From Enterovibrio sp. JCM 19048 (GTDB taxonomy: Bacteria > Pseudomonadota > Gammaproteobacteria > Enterobacterales > Vibrionaceae): 64,000 nucleotides of DNA. Below, in pieces: positions 52,571 through 63,957 of this stretch (positions within the stretch are counted from its first letter, which is position 1; every line of letters starts with the position of its first letter). The position numbers and the translations under genes were made by a program. Under the pieces are notes generated by a model. The model saw only the letters and a program-made list of their open reading frames with translations. It ran no database searches and was not told the origin of the DNA. The DNA lies in NCBI GenBank assembly GCA_001310415.1, contig BAXE01000006.1, forward strand, positions 62,001 to 126,000, in the 5' to 3' direction.

Positions 52571-54152
52571 AGGTTGAACCAGTTCTTAAAGACATCTTTC
52601 CAGCCGACAGTGGCGATGACAGTAGCAGGTTCATTGACCACCATGTCGATGTTCTCGTCGTTTGGGGTGATTTTCACCAGCGTGTATTGCTGAAGCCGTG
52701 GCAGAGTTTTTGGCAAGCCACTCAAAGATTCCCCTTCATCATTAAAAATTTCACTGTTGGCAGCGCTGTAAAACTGGATTTGCTCAATGGTGCCTTGCAG
52801 CTTTGCGTCGTGACTGGCGAGACGATACTCGACCGGCATACCAATTTTCAGGAGTTCTGCGCCTTCAAGAGGCATCAGCGCCAGAATTGAACGTGCTGTA
52901 CGGTCTGCTTTAGCCACAGGGGAAAGCTCGAAAATGGAAGTGCCGGTATGGACAACCTGACCATCAGAGGCATTGATCGCTACGATGTAGCAATTACAGG
53001 GCGCATAGGCGAGCCCGCGGCTTTTCTGCCTCTCAATTTCTTCCAGCACTTTGTCTTTTTTGGCAATCAGAATGCTGAGTTTACTTTGCACTTCAAAAGG
53101 CGATTTCATGTCACCCTGAGCCTCACGGGGCGGCACGCCCAGAAGGATCTGGTCGAGTTGGTTCTCGATAAACTCGCTCTGGGCATCCATCTGCAACAGG
53201 TCACGTTTGATGTTCAAAATTTCAACCTGTTCCAGCTCACGGGAAACAACGTCCACGGAGCCTTTCTTCACGCCTGTGTTGTAGAGGCTAAGGATCCTTT
53301 CATGGGTTTGAAGCTCCTCTTCTGTCAGCTTCTTGCGTTCAGTCAGGATTTTTAATTCATTGAAAAGCCGGGTGTTGTAACGGGCAACGGCTTCCTTGCT
53401 TTGGCGCAGCAAGGTTTGGTAGTAGTTAATTTCGCTGTTGATATTGCTCAGCTCGAACTGGTTCTTCGCCATCAGATCCGTGCCTTCTTCCGTGAAGACA
53501 GTAAACAGCAACTCACCTTTAGCCACTTTTTGTCCCGGTTTGTAATCCCCTAGGCGCAATATCCCGTTGTTGTAACTGCGTTGGGTCAACACTGGCTGGC
53601 TGACGGCTGCGTGTTCGGAAGTGATGGACAAAATACGCGCCTGCACCATCAAACCGGCCACGACGATGAGTGACAGTGACACCAAGGCGACGACTGCAAA
53701 CCGCCACCAGTTTTGCTGCATGCGTTTCACTTCCTCTTCATGCAGCTGCGCTTTCACACCATAGGAGGTCACGCTTTCCAGTGAAATGGTTTCGCCGGTC
53801 AGGTAGGTGTCGACAATGGATTGCAAGGTTTTACGGTGACCGGAATTGAGCGAATAAAACTGGCAGCCAAGGGCATATCCGTTTTCGCTGGCACGCATCA
53901 CTTCAAACTGCACCGGGGTGGAAAATCGCCCAACGGGCAATTCAAAACAGAGGTGGCCGTTGTACTTGTCACCTTTTTTCCGGGTAGTTTGGCATCGTCG
54001 AGCGAGAACCCGCCAACACTCCACTCTTTGGTTGGGTACAGGACGCCGTCGATCTCGATCTGCGCAGGGAATTCTACCCGCGGAAATTTACGCGCCCCGG
54101 AACGTGACTGGAACGTATGAATCGAACCTGTACTGATAGCTGCTTCTCCCAT
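52567..54152 (-). CDS. alg44: Alg44-like PilZ and membrane-fusion protein (one frame break)
   Basis: Partner of the synthase. The N-terminal PilZ domain carries the c-di-GMP motifs ARKFPRVEFPAQIEIDG and EWSVGGFSLDD; after a frame change near 53950 the PilZ fold ends at GYALGCQFYSLNSGHRK. One membrane helix (WWRFAVVALVSLSLIVVAGL) leads to a periplasmic HlyD-type region with a long coiled coil (about residues 200-330) and a barrel (YAPCNCYIVAINASDGQVVH). About 528 aa, longer than Pseudomonas Alg44. It would activate polymer synthesis on c-di-GMP binding. Confidence 0.87.
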
Positions 54153-54506
54153 AACGCCCCCTAAAACGGTCAGTTATTTAGGGAATCTGCAAAAGTTGCG
54201 CCAACGAGACTTTTTTCTCTTTGTTGAGAGATATATTTATTGATAACAATATTAGTATTTATCTCTAAGTTCGTCTTTATTGCTGATTTTATTGATAAAT
54301 GTGCAATTGATGTTCAAGGGAAAGGCACTAGTGGAACGTTGGGCGACGTTTGTCAGTGACGAGCAGTAAGGGGGATGGGCATATCTGCAGTGACGAATAG
54401 GGTGTCAGGTTCGCAAAATAGGAATCATATTGGTATCTGAAGATGCAGGATTCAGCGAAATTGACTGGCGTTGTATGCGAGGCGTTCCTTTGTAGGTATA
54501 ACCTAC
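54153..54506. other. Promoter region upstream of alg44
   Basis: AT-rich leader (about 54180-54310) with no gene. A palindrome TTTGTAGGT-ATA-ACCTACAAA lies at about 54489-54510, next to the following terminator. I see no clear regulator site. Confidence 0.4.
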
Positions 54507-54531
54507 AAAAAAGGCGCTAATGCGCCTTTTT
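54507..54531 (-). terminator. Terminator of the 113-aa hypothetical gene
   Basis: AAAAAAGGCGC-TAAT-GCGCCTTTTT, a GC stem with A tract on the left and T tract on the right; works on both strands and lies 15 bp past the stop of the minus-strand gene. Confidence 0.8.
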
Positions 54532-54545
54532 GCAGGTGGCTTATA

Positions 54546-54887
54546 TTACGGTTTGGAGTGACGCTGCATGTGGAACAGGTGGATTTCATGCAGGATGCGT
54601 TCGGAGATAATCTCAGAGATGATGTCGTCAAACCGGGACTGCATTGCCTGAATGGAAGGGATGAGCTGCATCATGGCTTCTTCATTTTCAGGGGTCACTT
54701 CAATGTCGAGTCCGAGGTCAAAATCTAGCGTTGCAATAAAGGGCTTCATTCGTTCGAGGATACACTCAACCATATACTCACTAGAACTCAGCTGGCTGAG
54801 TTCTTCCCGAATCATTTCTGTAATGTGGCAAGTATCTGGCGCTGGTGGCGCAGTACCTACTGTTGGGAATGGGATCACTGTCGGCAT
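54546..54887 (-). CDS. Hypothetical acidic helical protein
   Basis: 113 aa from ATG 54887, acidic and helical (REELSQLSSSEYMVECILER, EVTPENEEAMMQLIPSIQAM, ISEIISERILHEIHLFHMQR). No transmembrane or catalytic motif. It stands alone between alg44 and the histidine kinase with its own terminator. It resembles helical cytoplasmic proteins of unknown function; no role assigned. Confidence 0.55.
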   Translation of the reverse strand: MPTVIPFPTVGTAPPAPDTCHITEMIREELSQLSSSEYMVECILERMKPFIATLDFDLGLDIEVTPENEEAMMQLIPSIQAMQSRFDDIISEIISERILHEIHLFHMQRHSKP

Positions 54888-55137
54888 AGCGTTTCTCTTA
54901 AAATATGTAGGTGTCTTTGACACAGGTATTTTTTGTTGTTTGATTAATAAGTTAGATAAATTTGGCTGACTTGCCTAGCTGTGCCTTAAGATAGTGCAGC
55001 TCGGTTTGCATTCTTAATATAAAGGGAGCAAAAAGCGACTATTTTATACTTGCGCGATCATGATTTGTGTACTAACAGGTCTATTTTTAAACGATCTGTT
55101 CAATAAATCGATAAAATGGCAGTTAATCAGGCTAAAG

Positions 55138-58100
55138 TCAGGGCTTAGAAGCGGCCATTCTTTCGCATAAAATCTCAGACCCATGCACCACTTTTTCATA
55201 AAGCAAATCGGGACTGGGGTCGACGCTGAAATCATGCTGCTCCAGCATTTTACAGTCTGAGGCAAAGTCTACTGCTCCAACCATTAGCGCTGCCCCTTTC
55301 ATTTTGTGCGCGACCTTTTTGATATCGATGTATCGTGCTTCATCCCACGCGGTAGCGAGTTCTGCCATATCATTCGCCTGTGAGCTGAGGTAGCGCTCTA
55401 CCAGCATGCCGATAAGCTCGGGGTCGTCACCCGCTGTCTCTTTCAATGACGAGAAGTCAAATGGCTCTATACATGCTGTGGCGACCTCATTTTCCGGGTT
55501 TGTCGCCTCCTCTTGGTATGACGACGGCGTGCCAGAATAACTGGCTGCATGCTGGGGAGCAGGTTGCGCAGTCAGGGGCGAGTGACCAGGGTTTACGGCG
55601 TCTTCGTTTTGCTCTGGGAAGAAACGGTTGATCAGGCTGACCAATTCCTGCTGCCGGAAAGGTTTGGCAATGTAGTCAGACATACCTTCTTCAAGGCAAC
55701 GCTCACGATCACCGGATAACGCATTTGCAGTCATGGCAACAATAGGGATAGGCGGCAGATGGTTTTCCTCTTCGAGCTGACGGATCTTGCGTGTGGCTTC
55801 ATAACCGTCCATCACCGGCATCTGGCAATCCATTAAAATCAGGTCAAAGCGGCTAGACATATAGCGCTCAAAGGCAATCGCTCCGTTGTCTGCAAGGGTG
55901 GTGCGACAACCCAGTTTGTTTAATACGGTATTGATAAGCTCCTGATTGACAGGATGGTCTTCCGCCACCAAAACGGAAAGCCCTTGCTTGATCAAAGCAT
56001 CCGACGGTTGCTTTTCAACCTGTTCCTGCTGCATGACTCTTGCAAATACGTTCTCCCGGCTCATGCCCTGCTCGTCAAGATGGATGACGGACTCCAGGGT
56101 TTTACCGAGAGATTCGATGTTAAACGGCACCGTCAAGGCTGCAGAGATGGCAAAGCTGTTCTGGGTCAGGATCCCTTTAATATCGGCAAGGTAAATGACG
56201 CTACGCGTATTTTCGCTGGGTGCCAGGCTAGGTTGCAGACCCTCAAGCGATATGGTGTGGTCGAGCAGGGTAACCGTGAATGGGGATGCGCTCTGCAACA
56301 ACATGGCGGCGGTATTTTCATCCCGCGCAACGGTACTGCCAATGTTCAGATGGTTCAGGTACTTCTGCAAATTGGAGATTTGGCTGACATTGCGCGAAAT
56401 CAACAGCGCTTTGTACGGGCTTAAATCGCCCAGGCCGCTGTCTTGTTTTTCCACCCCCTCCGGGATTTTGATGGGCAGACGGGTGGTGAAGACAGAGCCA
56501 TTACCGGGCTCACTTTTCGCCTCAATACTGCCACCGAGCAGTTCGACAAACTTACGGCAGATTGGAAGGCCAAGCCCTGTCCCCTGATAGCGGCGCTTAC
56601 TGGAATTATCAATCTGGGAGAAATTCTCAAAGACCTTATCGAGCTGTGACTGTTCAATGCCGATCCCGGTATCCGTGACTTTCAGTTCAATCTCACTCAG
56701 GGCGTTAGTCGCACTGATTTGGGTAATCGACACATCGACATACCCGCTGTCTGTGAATTTGGCTGCGTTCCCGGCAATGTTTACCAGGATCTGCCGAAGT
56801 TTGGAAAAATCTGACGTGATTTGGCGAGGCAGTCTGGGGTCAGTATAGGTGGTGAAGCTGACGTTATCTTTAACCCGCGGGGCGACGATGTTGGTGACGT
56901 TTTCCATCAGTTCATCAAGGGCGAAGGTTTCTTCCCGCACTGACATTTTACCGGCTTCGATCTTGGACAGGTCGAGCACATCGTTGATGATGTCGAGCAA
57001 GGCGTTGGCAGATACCGAGATGGTTTCGTTGTAGTGGCGCTGCTCGTAAGAAAGCTCGGTGTTATTGAGTACTTCTGACATGCCAATAATACCGTTGATA
57101 GGCGTGCGGATTTCATGGCTCATCATGGCAAGGAAGTTGGATTTTGCTTCATTGGCCTGCTCGGCGTCTTCCTTGGCGCGGCGAAGTGCTTCGTTCACCT
57201 CAAGGTTCAATTGGGTCTGTTTGTCGGAATACATCATGCTGCAGATGCTTTTGACGACGGGTGCTATCCAGTTTACCTGCTCTTCCGAATACGGTTTGTC
57301 CCGTCCAGCGAGTACGATGATACCGACTGCCTCTCCCTTGTTGATGAGAGGAATGAAGACATAGTGCTTGAAGAATTCCCGTTCACCGCCGGAGGCTTCA
57401 ATCTCGCGGTGGAGGGAAGAGTATTCGGTCCGTTTCAGCTCAATGGCTGATTTGGCGTGGGGTAATAAGTGGGTCGGGAGCGCTTCGAAAGGGTGCTCAA
57501 GGTTGCTGGTTTGGTGTTTAAACAGCAGTTGTTGGGTGCCGCCATTGATCATCAGCATGGCGGCAAGTTTGCTTTCCGTGAAGGTGGCGAGCACCACCAG
57601 TGCTTTTTTGAATGAGCGCTCGGAGTTGCCCGTGGTCATGTACATGTCCTGAACGGTGTTAAACACCGAATAGAGGGCGTTACTCCGGCTCAGTTTGCCT
57701 TCAACCAGGGAACGCTGGTGATATCCCGCAAGTTAATCACCACATAGTCTGTCTCATCGATCTGCTGCCGCTTGGCTTTGATGTTGATAATTTGCCGGGC
57801 ATCGTCATCTCCCACTGGAACACTTTGCTGCCCTCTCCCTGCTCAAGGGCGGTGGCATAGGTCTGCTGCAGCGTATGACATAGCTCATCATTCTGTCCGG
57901 TCATCAACTGCGCCAACGATGTCTTCTCGTCCGGGGCTTTTGCCAGAGCCAGCAACTCAATGGCGCGGTCATTCACCGTGGCTGTGAATCCATCACCGTC
58001 GACCACAATCACACCGTCCCCATAGTTTCTGAGGATCGACTCCAGATAGCGTTTACTAAAACCGATTTTTACGACGGAATTGGCGTGTTTAAACAAGAAG

Positions 58101-59072
58101 ATAATGAAGGCAATGGTCACGATCAGAAACGCGGCGGCCAGATATTGGCGGGTGTAGGTTACCGCGTTCAGCGCTCGCCCGGCATCAAATTCTATAACAA
58201 GGCCAATGGGATATTGCGGATGCCAGCGCCAAACGCCGATGGCATCTTCAGGCAGGTGGCCAGTGAAGCCATCGATATTGATGGTGACTTTTGTACTCTC
58301 TGACAACAGCAGATCTGAAGGGGTGGGTGTTTCACTCTCCTGGGCATTGAGGATAGCGGGAAGCTGACTGGCGGTATGGCTTTCTTGAGGCGCTATCAAT
58401 TCGCCATTTTTATCGATAGCGAATGCCAGTCGGGTAGCATTTTTATCGTGGCTGATAAAAAGCTGATCGAACAGATTTGCATCCATGGTAGCGATAAGAA
58501 CTGGGGTGTTTTCTCTTGCCTCCAGACCACGTATGCGACCGCCATGGGGATAAGTGTGCGTCCACTGTCCTGATTTACAACTTCGGGTAACCCAATATAG
58601 ATACGCCGCTCAAGGGCTGTGGTGCGCAGGCGCGCAAATACGTCGTCCAGAAAACTGCTGTTGGTCGAACCAAGGCTGACCAGCACTTCACCGGTCGGGG
58701 CGTACAGCTGCATGTCTGACAAGGAAAATGAGTCGCGGTAGGTCAGTAGTTTCTCCCTGATAACATCAGGATTACCCAGGGTAGGGGTGTCAAAGGCTCC
58801 ACCGCGCACGAGTGACTGTTTCAGCATCCGGTCGTTGGCGATGATATTCAGATCCCTTTCCAGATGGGTATACCAGTCAGTGACTGCACCTGAGAGGTTG
58901 TCCATTTCTGCGGCAAGAAGTAGGAAAGCTTGGTTTCTGTATCTTGATGGATAGAGCGGTAATACCAGAGAAAGGCGATCAGCAGGATCGCCACGACTAT
59001 TCCGCCGCTGAAAAACAACTGGCGAATGGTATGGCGTGATTCAGCATTGGCTCGGAACAGATGTGTAAACAT
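55138..59072 (-). CDS. Hybrid sensor histidine kinase, Cache-PAS-GAF-HisKA-HATPase-REC-HPT (three frame breaks)
   Basis: About 1,310 aa when joined across changes near 58885, 58470 and 57730. Two membrane helices ([16 protein letters not shown] and [18 protein letters not shown]) bracket a periplasmic double-Cache-like sensor. Then come PAS ([15 protein letters not shown]), GAF-like ([20 protein letters not shown]), HisKA with the phospho-His in [16 protein letters not shown], HATPase boxes VTDTGIGI and [12 protein letters not shown], an intact receiver ([19 protein letters not shown]) and an HPT domain ([13 protein letters not shown]). It starts 17 bp after the receiver-hemerythrin gene, so the two form an operon. 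A second receiver-like stretch (residues after [20 protein letters not shown]) seems to lack the phospho-Asp. Confidence 0.88.
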
Positions 59073-59089
59073 TCGAAATCAGCGATCCT

Positions 59090-60079
59090 TTAATCAAACA
59101 CGGATTTGTACTTGGTATCTTCCTGAACCACGTGTTTTACCCACCAAAAGCGGAGTAAACGGAAAAAATCCGTTTTATAGAAACTCGGGTCTGCCTGACA
59201 TTTCAGGATCACAAAGTCGGCCTGTTTTCTAAGGCGGTCATGAATGTCTTTGTGCACTTTCAGGCGCGGGTACTGACGTTCAGCCAGCAGGTTCTCTTCG
59301 GTAAAGAAATGCTGCTTGACGTAATGCTGGAAGCGTTTGGATACATCATCGAACTCATGGCTTCATGATGATTGACGATAAGATCATAGGTGTCGTTGAT
59401 GATGTTGAGCAGTTCGCGGTTGCTGGCATCAAGCTCGTCATTCCCGACCGTGAACCTGTCCTGCCATTTGATAAATTCTTTGCGGTTGTGATGCTTATCT
59501 GGCTCAGCGGCCTCTTCAACGACGGGTGCTGATTCGGTGAAATCCGGCTTGGCCTGAGCGGCCTGGTGGTCGTGCAGCAGGGCATCGATTTCTTTCAGAT
59601 CTTCCTCGGAGAAAGCCACGGTGCCATTAACCTGGAACGCCGTCGATTTCGCTGGGTCTTGCTGGTAAATGGAAAAGTAGTGCTCGACGGTTTTTTTAGG
59701 CTTGGCTTGCTGGGTTAGCTGATTGATGCGGCTTTCCAGTGAGTGACGGTTAACCGGCTTTACGAGAAAAGCATCAACATCAAACGCAATGCACTGAGCG
59801 ATAACCTGCTCGGCAGCATTGGCCGTGAGGATGATGATGGGAATATCGTGTGGCAATCCGTAACGGCCGCTGCGGACCAGCCGCAGCATTTCCAGCCCAT
59901 CAATGGGTTCCATCTGTAAATCTGTGATAATCATGGAGGCCGTTCGTGATAGAGCTTTGAGATGGCATCCGCGCATCTATCGCCATGACGGCCTCTTTAA
60001 AGCCGAGTGACTTGGCCATGATGGCAATTGTCTCGCGGATCATTTCATGGTCATCAACTACCAGGCATTTTTCCAGCAT
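59090..60079 (-). CDS. Response regulator fused to a bacteriohemerythrin domain (two frame breaks)
   Basis: Receiver domain at the N terminus: MLEKCLVVDDHEMIRETIAI, phospho-Asp in MIITDLQMEPIDGLEM, then IIILTANAAEQ and FLVKPVNRHSLE. A linker follows, then a hemerythrin fold: FIKWQDRFTVGNDELDASNR, DLIVNHHEAMS and, in the next frame, QHYVKQHFFTEENLLAERQY, KVHKDIHDRLR and WWVKHVVQEDTKY, supplying the His/Glu/Asp iron ligands. Frame changes lie near 59970 and 59360. About 330 aa. It is co-transcribed with the hybrid kinase, so the pair could join phosphorelay output to oxygen or iron sensing. Confidence 0.83.
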
Positions 60080-60204
60080 CTAGGTCTCCAGCTGCGCGCA
60101 ACTCCTCTAATTAAGAAATAGCCTAGATTGCTGATTTTTCAATAAAAGAAACACCTGTTTCCTATTCGAGATCTTAAGGTGATTGAATAGGAAATTCAGA
60201 GTGA

Positions 60205-60510
60205 TTACCTGATCCACAAAAAGAACAACATGGAAGCGATCACAATCAAAAGCGTATGGAGACGCAACAGACTGAGAACACAAGCAAAAATGCCGGCGAT
60301 TAAAAATGGGTTATCGACATCCAGCATCATTTCGCCGCTGGGGAAGACCAAAATAGGGACGGTGAGAGCGGTAAGCACTGCCGGTGTGCTGTATTTCAAC
60401 ACGCGTTGCATTACAGGCGTGACACGGAACGGGACACTTTTAGCCAGGAAGAAATAGCGCACGGAGAAGGTGATTGCCGCCATACCCAGAATTAGAATCC
60501 ATGTATTCAT
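60205..60510 (-). CDS. azlD: AzlD-like small subunit of a branched-chain amino acid exporter
   Basis: 101 aa with about four membrane helices: MNTWILILGMAAITFSVRYF, then YSTPAVLTALTVPILVFPSG and LLRLHTLLIVIASMLFFLWI. The length and RYFF...VLKYSTPAVLTALTVP pattern fit AzlD. Its ATG overlaps the azlC stop (ATGA). Confidence 0.87.
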   Translation of the reverse strand: MNTWILILGMAAITFSVRYFFLAKSVPFRVTPVMQRVLKYSTPAVLTALTVPILVFPSGEMMLDVDNPFLIAGIFACVLSLLRLHTLLIVIASMLFFLWIR

Positions 60511-61258
60511 TTCGCGTTCTCCTTGGCAGCCGTTTTATCTTTGGGTGGAAAGAGGCTTTCACTGACAAAACCGGCAACCATGCCGATCAGGCTGAGACAA
60601 TGAGGGCGTTGCTGAAATTTGCCATTGTCAGCAAGACTGATGCGATGGCAGTGATGATCACACTGATCAGTATCGGCTTGTCTTTTATCGTTGGAATAAC
60701 CAGCGCGATAAAGGTTGCGGCGATAGCAAATTCCAATCCCAGCGTTTCAATATTGTCGAGCTGCGCCCCCCCAATCACCCCCAGTAAGGTGGCAAGGTTC
60801 CAGCAAACGTAGAAGAAAAAGCCGCTGATTAAGGCATAGTAGCGACAAAAAGAACCGGTTTTCTCCGTATGGGCGGCACTGACCACATACATTTCATCGG
60901 TCAACAAAAAGCCCAGCGCCAGTCGCCATCGCAGCGGCAAAGGCCGTATGTATTGGTGGAAGTTTACCGAGTAGAGCAGGTGACGGGCACTGATCACAAA
61001 GGTGGTGCCAAACAGGGTACTGCCCGGAATACCTACGCCCATCATAGTGACACCGGAGAGTTGAGCGGCGCCTGCGAAAACCAGCAATGACATGGCTTGA
61101 GCCTGTAAGGGAGTTAAACCTGCCTGCACGCCTAACGATCCACACAATATCCCCCAGGGCAAAACCGCAACGCTTAACGGCAACATATCCAAACAAGGGG
61201 TGACCCAGCTTCCACGCTTGGGTGCGCACTGAATAAGTTCCTTTTCCATCTTTTTCAT
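60507..61258 (-). CDS. azlC: AzlC-like large subunit (frame break near the C terminus)
   Basis: Membrane protein for export of branched-chain amino acids with AzlD. MLPLSVAVLPWGILCGSLGV, LLVFAGAAQLSGVTMMG (the conserved FAGAAQ block), ISARHLLYSVNFHQYIRPLP and GFLLTDEMYVVS identify AzlC. The frame is lost near 60595 and resumes as LIGMVAGFVSESLFPPKDK, reaching a stop that overlaps azlD. About 250 aa. An ATG at 61249 is an alternative start. The AraC gene lies just upstream and may control it. Confidence 0.88.
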
Positions 61259-61263
61259 CCGGA

Positions 61264-62126
61264 TTAGTACAAGATGCCTGAAGTATCAGCTGGCAGGGGG
61301 TAGAGAGATTGCACGAAATTGCTTTTTGATACTGTCTTGGGGTTACGCCCATAATGCGGCGGAAGTGGCGGTGGAGGTGGCTTTGATCGTGAAAACCGCT
61401 GCTGATCGCACAGTCAGCGAGAGTCATCCCGTGTTTCATTTTGGCTTGGGCAAGACGGACGCGTAGCTGGATTTGATAGGCGTGAGGCGGTAAACCAAAA
61501 CGCGCTTTGAATTGCCGCACCAGATGATAGGGCTGATGCCACTGAGCTGGCTCAGGGTATCGAGGGAGACGGTTTCAGTGGCATGCTGATGCAAATAGTC
61601 CCCGCACCCATTCTATCTCCTTGCCGCTTTTGGCTTGCTCAACAGGCGCTTGGGGCCGTTTGTTAAACCGACAAGCAGGGATAACAGGGTGTGGTGGGTG
61701 TAGGTTTCTGTCAGCAGGGGATCCTGGTTTTCGCGCAACAGGGAAAATAGTGTCAGCAGTTGGTGGGCAAGTTGCGGATTCTGCTCTACCGCTTCAGGAA
61801 AGTAAGGAACCTCTGATGTCAGACCAAGTTCTTGGGTGACGGCTTTAAACTGTAACTCTGTGGGATACATAGCTTCATAGGTCCAGCCACCTTCAGTGGC
61901 GGAATGGCCATCATGAATCTGGTCGGCATTCACCAGAATAATGCTGTTTTGAGGTGCAATGTGATAACCGCCGTGACGCCAGAAGCGCTGCGCACCCTGA
62001 CGGATAACACCCACGGTATAACCTTCGTGCGTGTGGCGCGAAAAAGTTTGCTTTTCGTAACTGGCTTGGAGAAGTTCTAACCCGCCAGGAGGGGGGAGGA
62101 TTCAAACGTGGCGCGTTCCATTGCAT
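61264..62126 (-). CDS. AraC-family regulator (several frame breaks)
   Basis: The N-terminal cupin-like ligand domain reads GVIRQGAQRFWRHGGYHIAP then NSIILVNADQIHDGHSATEG and EAMYPTELQFKAVTQELGL. The C-terminal double helix-turn-helix reads FKARFGLPPHAYQIQLRVRL, AKMKHGMTLADCAISSGFHD and QSHLHRHFRRIMGVTPRQYQ, the AraC signature. Frame changes lie near 62080, 61610, 61540 and 61315. About 287 aa. It is next to and in line with azlC-azlD, so a local amino-acid-responsive activator is likely. Confidence 0.8.
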
Positions 62127-62220
62127 ACCCTGTTGTTCATTCGAACTAAGTATACGATACCTGCGCGTTGGAATTTTGTACAAAATTGCGATGTGGAGAT
62201 ATTACCGCAACAAAAGAAAA

Positions 62221-62242
62221 AGGATGCCTTTTGGGCATCCTT
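62221..62242 (-). terminator. Terminator of the cold-shock gene
   Basis: AGGATGCC-CAAAAG-GGCATCCT (read on the minus strand) with a T tract, 25 bp past the csp stop. Confidence 0.88.
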
Positions 62243-62266
62243 TACAATTCTCTGCGAATAGAAAAA

Positions 62267-62473
62267 TTATGCTTTTTCTACGTTTGCAGCTTGTGGACCT
62301 TTTTGGCCTTGTTCGATTTCGAAAACTACTTTTTGGCCTTCAGCCAGAGTTTTGAAACCTTCGCCAGTGATAGCACGGAAGTGAACAAAAACGTCTGGGC
62401 CATTTTCTTGTTGAATGAAACCAAAACCTTTTTCTTCGTTAAACCACTTCACGGTACCGGTAGATTTAGACAT
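62267..62473 (-). CDS. CspA-family cold-shock protein
   Basis: An intact 68-aa single-stranded nucleic-acid chaperone. [20 protein letters not shown] holds RNP1 (KGFGFI) and [12 protein letters not shown]2; the tail is [13 protein letters not shown]. The ATG at 62473 with AGGAGACA upstream is chosen. The long leader before it is usual for cold-shock genes. Confidence 0.95.
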   Translation of the reverse strand: MSKSTGTVKWFNEEKGFGFIQQENGPDVFVHFRAITGEGFKTLAEGQKVVFEIEQGQKGPQAANVEKA

Positions 62474-63063
62474 GTTGTCTCCTGAAAGTATTTCTATTTG
62501 TAACATTGCGCGTACGCATTAAGACCTATTAATGAATCACTTATGGTGGCAAATGTAGCGAATAGCTTCAGGACAACTTTCTTTTTGCGAAGGTAGTGTA
62601 ACGAAGTTTTCAATTGCAGCATAAAGAGCTCTATTAACCAGGCCGAACGATAGTACCACAGAGTTTCCAATTGTATAGTTAAATTATGACAACTCTGTTT
62701 GACCGTGTGTTTTTGTCGCCTTCTTCACGAAACCAAGCCGAGAATTGATGCAACAATGAACACCTCTTAAAAATAGTCTGATTTGATGGAAAAGAAAGTG
62801 AGACATCTCTCGATTTTCGCAAGAAACGGTGTATTTATTCTAATAATCATCAAGTTAGCGGGTGATTTGCCACAAACATGCTACGGGTGTGTCAAAACGG
62901 TAAGCAGCAAATTTGTCCGTTAAAGCGAGGAAAATGCGGTTGTACTGCCCCCGTCACTGACGCCATACCGATAAAAAAATAAAAATTTAAAAAAATGCGG
63001 AGAGGCGAGCCATTCATGGTTTGTTGAGGCGCAGTGATGCAGTAAGAGTCTGGAGGACATTGG
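62474..63063. other. Leader of the cold-shock gene and promoter of mak
   Basis: No gene was found. The first part holds the cold-shock leader (minus strand). The second part up to 63063 must hold the promoter for mak; an AGTCTGGAGGAC ribosome site (GGAGG at about 63052) lies 7 bp before its GTG. Confidence 0.5.
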
Positions 63064-63957
63064 GTGAAAATTGGAATTGACCTTGGCGGCACGAAGATCG
63101 AGGCCGTGGTTTTAAATGCTGAAGGCGAGCAAATTCATGTAGAACGCATTCCTACGCCGCAGCATGACTATCAAGGGACGTTAGACGCCTGAAAGCTGGT
63201 GGACAGAGCTGAAGCAGCGGTTAACCACACCTGTACAGTCGGTTTGGGGATTCCGGGAACGTTGTCGCCGGTGACAGGAAAAGTCAAAAACGCCAATTCT
63301 GTCTGGCTCAATGGTCAGCCACTGGATAAAGACCTGGAACGTATGCTCGGTCGTGAAGTTCGCATTGCCAACGATGCCAACTGTCTGGCGGTTTCTGAAG
63401 CCGTAGACGGTGCGGCGGCCGGAAAGCACATGGTGTTTGGCGTTATCATCGGCACAGGCTGTGGCGGTGGCATTGCTATCGATGGCAAAGTCCATGTCGG
63501 CGCAACGGTGTTGCCGGAGAATGGGGACACAATCCATTGCCATGGCAAAATGAGCAGGACAGACGCCACGCCGAAAAAATCCATTGCTACTGTGGCAAGC
63601 CAAGCTGTCAGGAAGTGTTTATTTCAGGTACTGGTTTGTGGAAAGACTTTGAACTGGTGAATGGTGAGACGCTTCGTGGCCCTGACATTATGGCTCGAGT
63701 GGCGAAGGGCGATGCGGAAGCAGAAGTGCATTGCACGTTACGAAGATCGTCTGGCGCGTGCGCTGGCATCAGTAGTGAATATGGTGGATCCGGACGTGAT
63801 TGTGCTGGGCGGCGGTATGTCGAATGTCGAACGCTTATATACCAACGTTCCAGTGCTGATGCGCCAGTGGGTGATGGGCGGCGAATGTGCTACCCCTATT
63901 GTGAAAGCAAAGTACGGCGATTCCAGCGGCGTGCGCGGTGCGGCGCGGCTTTGGTAA
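63064..63957 (+). CDS. mak: ROK-family fructokinase/mannokinase (several frame breaks)
   Basis: Sugar kinase very like E. coli Mak. The GTG start follows [25 protein letters not shown] is the ATP loop; [60 protein letters not shown] and [20 protein letters not shown] follow. In the other frame come [14 protein letters not shown] and the ROK zinc motif [18 protein letters not shown]. The end is [20 protein letters not shown] then [16 protein letters not shown]. Frame changes lie near 63190, 63515 and 63660. About 300 aa, normal for the family. Confidence 0.88.

Noticed and set aside
60894..61520. A single 208-codon minus-strand gene spanning the AraC end and the azlC start
   Set aside because: Its first part is the AraC helix-turn-helix, but the rest is an off-frame reading of azlC; the likely AraC stop is at 61264 after a one-base correction.
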